A stretch of 64,000 nucleotides of DNA, from the NCBI GenBank assembly GCA_944326325.1, contig CALVDQ010000010.1:1-64000 (forward strand), given 5' to 3'. Position numbers and translations under genes: made by a program. Positions within the stretch are counted from its first letter, which is position 1, and every line of letters begins with the position of its first letter. The stretch is from an uncultured Bacteroidales bacterium. Lineage in GTDB: Bacteria; Bacteroidota; Bacteroidia; Bacteroidales; UBA932. The notes under the pieces are model-generated. The model was given only the letters and a program-made list of their open reading frames with translations. It searched no databases and was not told the origin of the DNA. Positions 42,634-50,787 of the stretch are shown one piece after another.

Positions 42634-45441
42634 CTATTCATGTTCCGTATAGTCCCGACCTTTCCTGCGGGCTTCGCGCCGCTGGTACTTCTCAATATAT
42701 TTTTCGAGCATGGCCGCATCCTTGCGGGCACGGTCCTGTGCCTGCCTCAAGGCACGACGTTTCTTTTCGCGCAGTTTCTCTGCCTTCCGCTCAGCCTTGG
42801 CCTTTTCCCTGTCGGCGTCAGCCTGGTCCTTCTCCGCCCATCTCGCATCCCGGGCAGCGATCCTTTCCTTGCGTTTCTTTTCGCGTTCAGCCTTCTTCTT
42901 TTCCCGTATCTGTTCCTTCGTAAGGATCTTTCCAGGGTCATTCATAGCGGCTATGGAATCGGCCTTCGCAAGGCTGTCGGCCGTGGCCAGGGAATCCGCG
43001 GCTGCCTTAAGACTGTCCTGCAGGGCGAGGGAATCGGCTTTCACCGTCTCGAGAGAGTCGAGCCTTGCAATGGCGATGGAGTCCTTGATCTGTTCCTGCC
43101 GTATCTCTTCTTCTTGTTCACGACGCTGACGCTCGATCTCCCGGACATGGTTAAGGGAATCGCGTATGGAAATCTGAAGGTATATGTCATCGATGTATCC
43201 GGGGAAATAAAGGTTCGTCTGCGTATATCGTGCCCTCGGCCTGGCATTGTAGCGGGTCCGCTCCGAAGGCCGGAGGTCGAGCGATGTCACGGCATACCTG
43301 TCTGCCGGACGGTTCTCGGGAAGCCAGCTGAAGCCTTTCAGTTTCCGGTCCTCTTCGTTCATCTGGACTACAGGATAGGCATCGCTCACCGCAGTGTCGA
43401 AATAATATATCCTGTTCAGTTCCCCGTCCTTGAATATGGCTGAGAGCATCTTGGAATCCTTCTTGTTCACCGTAGCCAGTTCTCCGTTCTCTTCTATATA
43501 GAAAAGGGCCGACGCACCGCCCAAGGCATCGAAACGGGACAACGATCCCTCCCCGGCAAAATAAGCCATCATCTCCGCTCCCCTTATCTGATTGTAGTGT
43601 GAAGTATCTTCCTGTATATGGATGAACGCGTTTGACATCAGGCTGGCCTTTTCCATCGCGTTATTCCTTATGACAGCGTATATACTGTCTGCATTGTACT
43701 GCTGGGTGACTTCGTTCCATATCATAGGGTTCTTGAACAGCCTGGCAAGCGAATCGAGATCCGAGTAGAGGAGGGAGTCGCAGATGACCTGCATATCGTT
43801 CTTGTAGATCTTCACATTTCTCAAGGCTACAACAAACCCTATCTTGGTCGTGTCCTGGGCCGGGACCGTATCATTGACGGCCAGGGAGTCTGTCGGAGGC
43901 ACGGCAAGGGTATCCGCCGATGATACGGCAAGGGTATCCGCCGATGATACGGTCAAGGTATCCGCCGATGATACGGTAAGGGTATCCGCCGATGACACGG
44001 TCAAGGTATCCGCCTGGATGCGGGAGAGCAATGTATCACCGGCCGATACGGAATCTGCGGCAGGAAGAATATCCGCAGGCTCCAGGGAATCAGAGACCGC
44101 AAGCGAATCCACCCCGGAAGAGTTTTCCTCAAGGGTCATGACCGGCCTGCGGGAAGCATCCATGGACGCAGCGGAACCGGCCTGGGCCGTCTGGCCGGCA
44201 GAGACCGGGGCCACGGCGGACTGCGTTGTGCCTGAAGCCTGTGATGCAGCAAGGGAATCCGCCGCAGCCTTTGCGGCGGCCCGTCTTTCAGCCTCCATCT
44301 TGGCTTTCATGTTCGGATCGTTCTCTGCCGCTTCAGCCGCTTTCTTGGCAGCCTCTTCGGCAGCCTTCCTGCGGAATGCGGAGACAGGATCAATATCCAG
44401 GTTTGCCTTTCTCGTCGCGGCTTCGGCTATGAGAAGGGAATCTATCTCGAACATCTGCCTCGTGTAATGGACAAGAGTGTCGGCGCCGAAATATACTGTA
44501 TCTTTCTGTCCGTCCTGCTCGGTCACGGTTATGACCGCAGGGTCCCTGGTAAGCGTGACGGTAGCCAGCGAATCCACATAGTCAAGTTTCCCCGCCAGCC
44601 CGTATACGTTCCTTGTAGTGTCGGTCATCTGGACATTGCCGTACATCTGGATATCCGAGGTGTTCCTGTTGAAATAAAGTGAATCGCACCACGCTTCCTG
44701 GGTATCCGACATCAGGTGTACATTCCTGCAGAAGAAGAACTGTTCCCTGGTCCTGTCATACCAGCCGCTTTCGGACGAAAGCATATTCTTCTCCTTCCAG
44801 GCGTTGGTTCCGGTACCGAAAGTCGCAAGGGATCTGTCTGACTGGTATCTGAGCGTATTTGTCTTGATAAAGATCGAGTCGGTGAACATATTGACGTCGG
44901 TCTCGAAGTCGAATGTCTTGATCTTGGAATCGTACGTCCCGTTCATACTCTCGATTATCTGACCGTCCTTGTCGCGCATGGATCCGCCCCGGAAAAAAAC
45001 TGCTACACTGTCCTTAGTATTGTAATCCAGGAATTTTGTACGCAAGGTGTTCCGGTCCTTGTCCTGGAGCTGCACCACATCACCGCGGAACTCCGCAAGG
45101 TCCGTATCGATATAGTATTTCATCTTCTCGCTCTGCAACTCGGTCTGGTCCTGGATGATGCGTACATTGCCTATGGCATCGATGACCCTGGTGTCCACAT
45201 TCCAGAGGGCGGTGTCACAGAGGAGATAAGTATTGTTGTGGAAGAATCTCGCAGGACCTGTTATCTTCCTGTAGCTCATGCCGTCGATTTCCAGAAGCTG
45301 CGCACTTTTCCCGCTCAGCAGGCGGACAAGACTGTCCTCCGGCTCCTCCTTTTCCTGGGCAAACACTCCCATGGAATACAGGGCCGGCAACAGCAGCATC
45401 AGCATAAATGTCAGGAATCTCAGCATATATTCCGGTTTCAT
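42634..45441 (-). CDS. OstA-like envelope protein (LptA/LptD-related N-terminus)
   Basis: 935 residues. Signal peptide (FLTFMLMLLLPALYSMGVFAQ). The first ~350 residues are OstA-type beta-jellyroll repeats (NTYLLCDTALWNVDTRVIDAIGNVRIIQDQTELQSEKMKYYIDTDLAEFRGDVVQL). A low-complexity Ala/Ser/Thr/Asp linker follows (about 370-530), then a second OstA-like stretch, then a highly charged Lys/Arg/Glu coiled coil to the C-terminus. Such Bacteroidota proteins are thought to take part in LPS transport, though without the LptD barrel. Five 24-bp repeats sit in the linker. It follows a SurA-type chaperone by 41 bases, in keeping with envelope assembly. Confidence 0.85.
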   Translation of the reverse strand: MKPEYMLRFLTFMLMLLLPALYSMGVFAQEKEEPEDSLVRLLSGKSAQLLEIDGMSYRKITGPARFFHNNTYLLCDTALWNVDTRVIDAIGNVRIIQDQTELQSEKMKYYIDTDLAEFRGDVVQLQDKDRNTLRTKFLDYNTKDSVAVFFRGGSMRDKDGQIIESMNGTYDSKIKTFDFETDVNMFTDSIFIKTNTLRYQSDRSLATFGTGTNAWKEKNMLSSESGWYDRTREQFFFCRNVHLMSDTQEAWCDSLYFNRNTSDIQMYGNVQMTDTTRNVYGLAGKLDYVDSLATVTLTRDPAVITVTEQDGQKDTVYFGADTLVHYTRQMFEIDSLLIAEAATRKANLDIDPVSAFRRKAAEEAAKKAAEAAENDPNMKAKMEAERRAAAKAAADSLAASQASGTTQSAVAPVSAGQTAQAGSAASMDASRRPVMTLEENSSGVDSLAVSDSLEPADILPAADSVSAGDTLLSRIQADTLTVSSADTLTVSSADTLTVSSADTLAVSSADTLAVPPTDSLAVNDTVPAQDTTKIGFVVALRNVKIYKNDMQVICDSLLYSDLDSLARLFKNPMIWNEVTQQYNADSIYAVIRNNAMEKASLMSNAFIHIQEDTSHYNQIRGAEMMAYFAGEGSLSRFDALGGASALFYIEENGELATVNKKDSKMLSAIFKDGELNRIYYFDTAVSDAYPVVQMNEEDRKLKGFSWLPENRPADRYAVTSLDLRPSERTRYNARPRARYTQTNLYFPGYIDDIYLQISIRDSLNHVREIERQRREQEEEIRQEQIKDSIAIARLDSLETVKADSLALQDSLKAAADSLATADSLAKADSIAAMNDPGKILTKEQIREKKKAEREKKRKERIAARDARWAEKDQADADREKAKAERKAEKLREKKRRALRQAQDRARKDAAMLEKYIEKYQRREARRKGRDYTEHE
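43901..44020 (-). repeat. Five tandem 24-bp coding repeats in the OstA-like gene
   Basis: The unit on the plus strand begins ACGG(C/T)(A/C)AGGGTATCCGCCG and recurs at 43901, 43925, 43949, 43973 and 43997. It encodes repeats of SADTL(T/A)VS. The last unit is partly diverged. Copies differ by a few bases, so copy number may vary between strains without changing the frame. Confidence 0.9.
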
Positions 45442-45482
45442 GTACGGGAAGGCTCTGCCTCCCTTTTATCTGCGGGAACGGA

Positions 45483-46868
45483 TCATTCTACAGGCCTGAT
45501 CTTGGAGGCCCATTCCTCATGGTCAAAAGGACAATCCTTGAAAATAGGGTCTATGACGATGTAGGTCTCACCGATCTTCTTCTTTATGAACTCGTCGATA
45601 GCCTCCATCGCCCTTTCATTCTGGGCCTGTTCCGAAAGCAGGGTATAGTCTTCGGTAAAGGAAGCCGTATGTGCCGGAAGTATCTTGTCCACCTTGATTA
45701 TCTTATATACGGTGTTCCCTGAACGGCCTTCGTTGTCCCTGGACTCGAAAGGAGCGGAGATCTCGCCTTCCTTCAGGTCCTTGATGGCGTTGTAGTCCTC
45801 CGGTTTCAGCTGGTCGATCTCGAAATACGAGGATCCGGTATTCGGATCAGCCATCTGGCCTCCGTTGGTCCTGGTAGACGGATCCTGCGAATAGAAACGG
45901 GCCGCAAGGTCGAAAGACACCGCGCCGTTCTGCAATTCCGTCTTCAGACTGTCAAGGGTCTTGAAAGCCGTCGTCCTGTCTTCATCAGTGTACTCGGGTT
46001 TCATCAGGATATGCCTGGCATTGAACATATCGCCCTTCTTCTCGATGACCTCTATGATATGGAAACCGTCAGGGGTCTCGACTATCTGGGAAACGATACC
46101 CGGCTTCAAGGCCATGGCCGCATCCGAGAAAGCCGGCCAGAACACCGACTTGGAAGCCATTCCGAGTTCTCCTCCCCTCCTGGCGCTGCCCTCATCCTGG
46201 GAATATATCCTGGCGAGGACCGAGAACTTCTCCCCGTTCATTATCCTTTCACGGATGGCGAGAAGCCTGTCCTTGACGGCAAGGTTGGCCGCCTCCCGGT
46301 CAGGATAGATGCATATCTGGCTGAGCTGGTACTTTATCGGAACTATCGGCAGGTCGAGCGAATCGGTGGCCTCTACATATTCCTGGACATCATACGGGGT
46401 CATTTCCGGTGCCGAAGAAGCGACGTTCTGCTGCATCTGCTGGGTAAGGCTCTGGTCCTGAAGTGTCTGCCGCCACTCCTGACGCAGTTTGTAGAGAGGC
46501 TTGTTGAAGTATTTCTCGACATTCTCGTCTCCGCCCAGCTGGGTCCTGATATTGTCCACACGGTTGCGCAACTCCGATTCCACCATATCATTGTTCACGG
46601 TCAGGGAATCAAGCCTCGCCTGCATGAGGAAAAGCTTGGAAACCATCATCTGCTCGAGCAGTTCGCACCTGATGTTCCTGTCGGAAGACATTCCCTGAGC
46701 CCTCATCACCTGCACTTCCTCCTCAAGCTGGGAAATGGATATCATCTCGTTCCCGACCACTGCCACGGTCTTGTCTATAAGTCCGTCAGGATACTGCTGC
46801 GCCAATACAGGCACCTGCATGGCAAGGAAAGCCAGGGCCGCAGCGGATATTTCAATAATCTTGTTCAT
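45483..46868 (-). CDS. SurA-like periplasmic peptidyl-prolyl isomerase
   Basis: 461 residues. Signal peptide (IIEISAAALAFLAMQVPVLAQ), a SurA N-terminal chaperone domain (VAVVGNEMISISQLEEEVQVM...MMVSKLFLMQARLDSL), then two parvulin domains. The first has IYSQDEGSARRGGELGMASKSVFWPAFSDAAMALKPGIVSQIVETPDGFHIIEV, and the second begins at FNARHILMKPEYTDED. It assists folding of outer-membrane proteins. The frame is open to 46907, overlapping the upstream gene; MNKIIEISAA at 46868 gives the signal peptide. Flanked by a second SurA-like lipoprotein upstream and OstA downstream. Confidence 0.9.
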   Translation of the reverse strand: MNKIIEISAAALAFLAMQVPVLAQQYPDGLIDKTVAVVGNEMISISQLEEEVQVMRAQGMSSDRNIRCELLEQMMVSKLFLMQARLDSLTVNNDMVESELRNRVDNIRTQLGGDENVEKYFNKPLYKLRQEWRQTLQDQSLTQQMQQNVASSAPEMTPYDVQEYVEATDSLDLPIVPIKYQLSQICIYPDREAANLAVKDRLLAIRERIMNGEKFSVLARIYSQDEGSARRGGELGMASKSVFWPAFSDAAMALKPGIVSQIVETPDGFHIIEVIEKKGDMFNARHILMKPEYTDEDRTTAFKTLDSLKTELQNGAVSFDLAARFYSQDPSTRTNGGQMADPNTGSSYFEIDQLKPEDYNAIKDLKEGEISAPFESRDNEGRSGNTVYKIIKVDKILPAHTASFTEDYTLLSEQAQNERAMEAIDEFIKKKIGETYIVIDPIFKDCPFDHEEWASKIRPVE

Positions 46869-46903
46869 TGTCAAAAAATTTTCAGCCGTCTTCTCGGAAG
46901 CCG

Positions 46904-47767
46904 TCAATAAATTACAAATTTTCCTTTTTCGCGGGCGTCTTCAAGCAAGTCCTGTTCCAGGGACGTCACGAGCCTGTGTCTCCTGATACCTACCAGGATA
47001 CCTTTTATTTCAGATTCGCAATATTCGACCGGGAAAGGGTTCCCCGCATCGATAAAATCCTGGATATAGGCTACGTTCACCTTGTCATAATCCGTATCCC
47101 TGACCTGGATGAAAGAATTCCTCATGAGGGAAAGCAGGCTTTCATAGTCTTTCCCGAAATCCCTGGCCACTTCCGTAATAGGGACCCATCTGTCCCCGTA
47201 GGCGGTGTACTTGTCGGCGGAAGAACTCGCCAGGCTGTCAGCTTCCACGATATCGTCTATGTCGTCGGATGCCATCTTCTTCTTTATCGTCTCGATATGC
47301 GGGGAATCGGCGGAAATCCTCATGAACCGTGCCTTGACCACAGGCACCTCCGCTATGAAATCCTGCTTATGGGCATCGTAATATGCCTCCACTTCCGCAC
47401 CGGATACGGCAGTATCCAGCCGTTCGTTGACATATCTCTGCTCGTAGCGGTATTTCAGCAATGCCTTCCTGTACTCCTCGAGTTCCATGGAGACATCCTT
47501 CTCCTGCTTGGAAAGCTGCGACTCGGCGATATCGGCGAATACAAGATCAGACGCCCAGGAATTTATGTACTGCATGACAAGGCGCATACTGTCTTCCGGA
47601 GACGTTCCCGGAGGGACGAGGGTGGCCACTTCATTCCGCACAAGCTTGTGCCGGCCCACTTTCGCGATGACCTTGCCGTCATCTATAATCGATGACACCG
47701 CCTTGCACGACATGACTGACGGCAAGGCGATGACAACAGCCAGAACAGATGGAATCCAGCTTCTCAT
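46904..47767 (-). CDS. SurA/PpiC-type periplasmic lipoprotein without a clear catalytic domain
   Basis: 287 residues. Lipoprotein signal ending in PSVMSC at residue 21. A SurA-N-like helical region (KVIAKVGRHKLVRNEVATLVPPG...SQLSKQEKDVSMELEEYRKALLKYRYEQRYVNE) leads to a degenerate parvulin-like segment (YYDAHKQDFIAEVPVVKARFMRI). The usual GGDLG-type catalytic patch is not seen, so a chaperone or holdase role is more likely than isomerase. It lies 8 bases after guaB and 35 before the SurA gene. Confidence 0.8.
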   Translation of the reverse strand: MRSWIPSVLAVVIALPSVMSCKAVSSIIDDGKVIAKVGRHKLVRNEVATLVPPGTSPEDSMRLVMQYINSWASDLVFADIAESQLSKQEKDVSMELEEYRKALLKYRYEQRYVNERLDTAVSGAEVEAYYDAHKQDFIAEVPVVKARFMRISADSPHIETIKKKMASDDIDDIVEADSLASSSADKYTAYGDRWVPITEVARDFGKDYESLLSLMRNSFIQVRDTDYDKVNVAYIQDFIDAGNPFPVEYCESEIKGILVGIRRHRLVTSLEQDLLEDAREKGKFVIY

Positions 47768-47775
47768 CCGGCACT

Positions 47776-49245
47776 CTACCTTGAGTAATTCGGTGATTCG
47801 CGGGTGATGGTGACATCATGAGGATGCCCCTCCACGAATCCGGCGTGGGTGATCCTGACGAATTTCGCAGAACGGAGAGCCTCTATGTCCTTGGCGCCGC
47901 AATACCCCATACCTGCACGGAGACCTCCGACAAGCTGGTATACCACTTCCGACAATGTACCCTTGTACGGCACCTGTGCGACTATGCCTTCCGGGACAAG
48001 CTTCTTGATATCGTCCTCCATATCCTGGAAATACCTGTCCTTGGATCCCTGCTGCATGGCTTCGAGAGAACCCATTCCCCTGTATGACTTGAACTTACGT
48101 CCATTGAGGATAATTGTCTCTCCAGGAGATTCCTCCACTCCGGCAAACAAGGAACCCGCCATTATCGTGCTTGCGCCTGCGGCCAGAGCCTTGACAACGT
48201 CACCTGAATACCTGATGCCGCCATCCGCGATGACCGGTATGCCCGTACCTTTCAGGGCGGCCGAAGCCATCATTACAGCTGAAAGCTGAGGCATCCCGAC
48301 CCCGGCAATGACACGGGTGGTGCATATCGAACCCGGCCCGATGCCGACCTTGACTGCGCTGACGCCTGCATCGGCAAGGGCCTTGGCCCCCTCTGCCGTA
48401 GCAACGTTGCCGGCTACGATCTGTATGTCAGGAAGAGCCTCACAGGCCTTCTTTATTACGTTCAGCACCCCGACCGAATGCCCGTGGGCCGTATCCACTA
48501 CCACGGCATCCGCTCCTGCATGGGCAAGCATTTCTATCCTCTCGACAGTGTCGGACTTGACACCTACCGCGGCAGCTACCAGGAGACGACCCTTGGAATC
48601 CTTGGAAGCGATAGGGTTATCCTTGATTTTCATCAGGTCCTTGTATGTGATGAGGCCTTCCAGCTTTCCGTTCTCGTCCACCACCGGAAGTTTCTCGAAC
48701 TTGTACTGGCGGATAATCTCTGTGGCCTCGGCGAGCCCTATCCCCTTAGGCGCGGTGACAAGGTTCTCGGAGGTCATGACCTGGGAAACAGGAAGCTTCA
48801 TGTTGTCCTGGAAACGCAGGTCCCTGTTGGTGACTATGCCGATAAGGTGCATCTTTTCGTCCACTACCGGGATTCCCCCTATATGATGCTTGGCCATCAT
48901 GCCGAGGGCGTCACCCACCGTCGCATCCGGCCGGATAGTGATAGGGTCGTATATCATACCGTTCTCGGCCCTCTTCACACGTCTCACCTGGTCCATCTGA
49001 GCTTCGATGGTCATATTCTTGTGTATCACTCCTATACCTCCGGCTCTTGCCATGGCTATGGCCAGCTCGGCTTCCGTAACGGTATCCATCGCGGCGGAAA
49101 CGACCGGGGTATGGAGCTTGATGTCTCTTGAAAACCATGTGGTGACGTCTACCTCCCGCGGAAGGACTTCAGAGCGGGCCGGGATCAGCAAAACATCATC
49201 GAAGGTCAGGCCTTCGGGAATCTCATAATTGGTAAATGTCTGCAT
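47776..49245 (-). CDS. guaB: Inosine-5'-monophosphate dehydrogenase
   Basis: 489 residues, the standard length. A TIM barrel interrupted by two CBS domains (about residues 95-215). The catalytic loop [17 protein letters not shown] has the active cysteine near residue 303, and the flap region [12 protein letters not shown] is near 405. It oxidises IMP to XMP with NAD, the first committed step to GMP. It heads an operon with three envelope-biogenesis genes downstream. Confidence 0.97.
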   Translation of the reverse strand: MQTFTNYEIPEGLTFDDVLLIPARSEVLPREVDVTTWFSRDIKLHTPVVSAAMDTVTEAELAIAMARAGGIGVIHKNMTIEAQMDQVRRVKRAENGMIYDPITIRPDATVGDALGMMAKHHIGGIPVVDEKMHLIGIVTNRDLRFQDNMKLPVSQVMTSENLVTAPKGIGLAEATEIIRQYKFEKLPVVDENGKLEGLITYKDLMKIKDNPIASKDSKGRLLVAAAVGVKSDTVERIEMLAHAGADAVVVDTAHGHSVGVLNVIKKACEALPDIQIVAGNVATAEGAKALADAGVSAVKVGIGPGSICTTRVIAGVGMPQLSAVMMASAALKGTGIPVIADGGIRYSGDVVKALAAGASTIMAGSLFAGVEESPGETIILNGRKFKSYRGMGSLEAMQQGSKDRYFQDMEDDIKKLVPEGIVAQVPYKGTLSEVVYQLVGGLRAGMGYCGAKDIEALRSAKFVRITHAGFVEGHPHDVTITRESPNYSR

Positions 49246-49265
49246 CTTGAAATGTTTATATTCTG

Positions 49266-49297
49266 CAAAGATATGAATTTTTGCCGGAATCCGTCAA
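49266..49297 (-). promoter_or_regulatory. Promoter of guaB and the envelope genes behind it
   Basis: Minus strand TTG (49297-49295), 21-base spacer, TATCTTTG (49273-49266), 21 bases before the guaB ATG. The -33 box overlaps the stop codon of the upstream radical SAM gene. Confidence 0.75.
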
Positions 49298-50301
49298 GGA
49301 ACAGCAGAAATGTATTTCCTGCCCTGCCAGGTATCTCTGGCTTCGAGGCGGCTGTCAAGCATCCTGAGAAGTTCGAAGTTGCGTACAAGCCCCCACGGGG
49401 TATCGTTGACAAATCGGGGCGGGACCTCTCCGGCGATGCGTTCTATATAGAGGTCAGGACGCAGGAGTTCGAGGATATCGATGATGAAGTCGAGATATCC
49501 GTCCAGTCCGGGACGGAAAAACTCCCCGGGGTTTCCTGCAAATTCCCGCTCCATTGCCGTTCCCTTAACTATCTGAAGCTGATGGAACTTGACACTGCGC
49601 AGCGGAAGGGAATTGATGGTGTCAGTCTGTATGAGGAGCATTTCCCGGGTCTCTCCGGGCAGGCCGAGTATGAAATGCGCCCCTGTATCCAGCCCCCTTT
49701 CCGCCGTCATCCTGACAGCTTCCGCGGCACAGGAAAAATCGTGGCCGCGGTTTATCCTTTTCAGGGTCGTGTCATAACAGGACTCTATGCCGTATTCAAC
49801 GGTCACGACCGGAGCCCGGAGTTCCTTTTCCCCGACCGTACGGGTCCAGTGCGTGTCGGGGAGCAATGTGCCGCTCCGGATATCGGCGATCATATCCAGC
49901 TTGCGCGCATCCACGCAGTCCGGCCTGGTACCTATCACGATACCGACTACCGAAGGATGGGACAAGGCTTCGAGATACAGTTCCCGGAGTTTTCCGATAT
50001 CGGCGTAAGTATTTGAATAGGACTGGAAATAGGCAAGATAATGTCCTGCTTTGCGGTATCTTGCCTTGTGAAACTCTATGCCTTCATCAATCTGCTGCCG
50101 CAAGGTTTTCCCGGGGACACTGTATCCGGGATGAAAGGCGGCATTGTCGCAGTACGTGCAGCCGCCGGTACCGAGCGTGCCGTCCCGGTTGGGACAGGTG
50201 AAGCCGGCGTCTATCACGATCTTCTGCAGACGTTCGCCGTAGACCCTGCGGTAATAGCCTACGAATGAATTGTATCTTTTACCTTCGATGAAACTGAACA
50301 T
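49294..50301 (-). CDS. Radical SAM protein, TIGR01212/YhcC family
   Basis: 335 residues. The cluster-binding cysteines lie in FTCPNRDGTLGTGGCTYCD, i.e. C-x11-C-x2-C. This unusually spaced motif is normal for the YhcC/YtqA family. Other conserved parts: FQSYSNTYAD, GTRPDCVD, VEYGIESCYDTTLKRINRGHD and FILGLPGETREMLL. The function of the family is not settled; YtqA-type members have been linked to tRNA or queuosine-related chemistry only tentatively. It has its own promoter at 50347-50378. Confidence 0.92.
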   Translation of the reverse strand: MFSFIEGKRYNSFVGYYRRVYGERLQKIVIDAGFTCPNRDGTLGTGGCTYCDNAAFHPGYSVPGKTLRQQIDEGIEFHKARYRKAGHYLAYFQSYSNTYADIGKLRELYLEALSHPSVVGIVIGTRPDCVDARKLDMIADIRSGTLLPDTHWTRTVGEKELRAPVVTVEYGIESCYDTTLKRINRGHDFSCAAEAVRMTAERGLDTGAHFILGLPGETREMLLIQTDTINSLPLRSVKFHQLQIVKGTAMEREFAGNPGEFFRPGLDGYLDFIIDILELLRPDLYIERIAGEVPPRFVNDTPWGLVRNFELLRMLDSRLEARDTWQGRKYISAVP

Positions 50302-50346
50302 GGATCCCTATGTTGCCAGGACAAGTCCTGCCTGCGTATGCGGCGC

Positions 50347-50378
50347 CAAAGTTACCTCTTTTTCAAATATAATCACAA
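50347..50378 (-). promoter_or_regulatory. Promoter of the YhcC-type radical SAM gene
   Basis: Minus strand TTG (50378-50376), 21-base spacer, TAACTTTG (50354-50347). A second box, TATATTTG (50371-50364), has no well-spaced -33 partner. Confidence 0.62.
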
Positions 50379-50456
50379 TGCAAAACAAACGATCCGAAAA
50401 GTATTTTTCCGAGAAATTTCAGGAAAATCCGTACCGGAAAGACGGATAAAATAATT

Positions 50457-50488
50457 TTTGAAAAATTTCAAAACAGATTATAAATTTG
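50457..50488 (+). promoter_or_regulatory. Promoter of the corrinoid-uptake operon
   Basis: TTTG (50457-50460), 20-base spacer, TAAATTTG (50481-50488). It would start transcription at about 50495, the first base of the riboswitch. Confidence 0.8.
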
Positions 50489-50493
50489 CAGCG

Positions 50494-50662
50494 CAGTCCG
50501 GTGCCGCCGCTTGCGGCCTAACAGGGAATCCGGTGAGAATCCGGAACAATACCCGTTGCTGTATTTCCCATATCCGCCCGTAAAGGCGGGGTCTTGCGCA
50601 TCATGCCACTGCCTCAGGCGGGAAGGCGCGGAAGACGGGATAAGCCAGAAGACCTGCCGGAA
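50494..50662 (+). promoter_or_regulatory. Cobalamin riboswitch
   Basis: Conserved elements in order: GTCCGGTGCC at the 5' side, CTAACAGGGAATCCGGTGAG, GAATCCGGAACAATACCCG, then GCCACTG at 50605-50611, GGGAAGGCGC, and the terminal AAGCCAGAAGACCTGCC at 50642-50658. This is the classical AdoCbl-type aptamer that turns off corrinoid-import genes when cobalamin is present. The btuB ATG lies about 125 bases further on, so the expression platform is between 50663 and 50787. Confidence 0.95.
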
Positions 50663-50787
50663 TGCGTATACGCAAGGCACTGCGGGATTACGGTCGCCTC
50701 ATGCGTACCGGGAAAGACATCCGTTCCAAACCGCGTCTTTCCCGATATGCCTTATGCCGTCCGTATATCCCCCGTCAAGTTGAACTT
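50663..50787 (+). promoter_or_regulatory. Post-aptamer leader with two symmetrical elements
   Basis: Starts with the perfect 12-base palindrome TGCGTATACGCA (50663-50674). It also contains a 10-bp hairpin CGGGAAAGAC (50709-50718)/GTCTTTCCCG (50735-50744) with a 16-base loop. No T-run follows, so it is not a typical terminator; a translational platform is more likely. An in-frame ATG at 50662 makes the leader open to btuB. Confidence 0.55.

Noticed and set aside
43901..44020. Regular 24-bp repeats as a possible CRISPR array
   Set aside because: The units are contiguous with no spacers and lie in frame within a coding sequence, so they are protein repeats.
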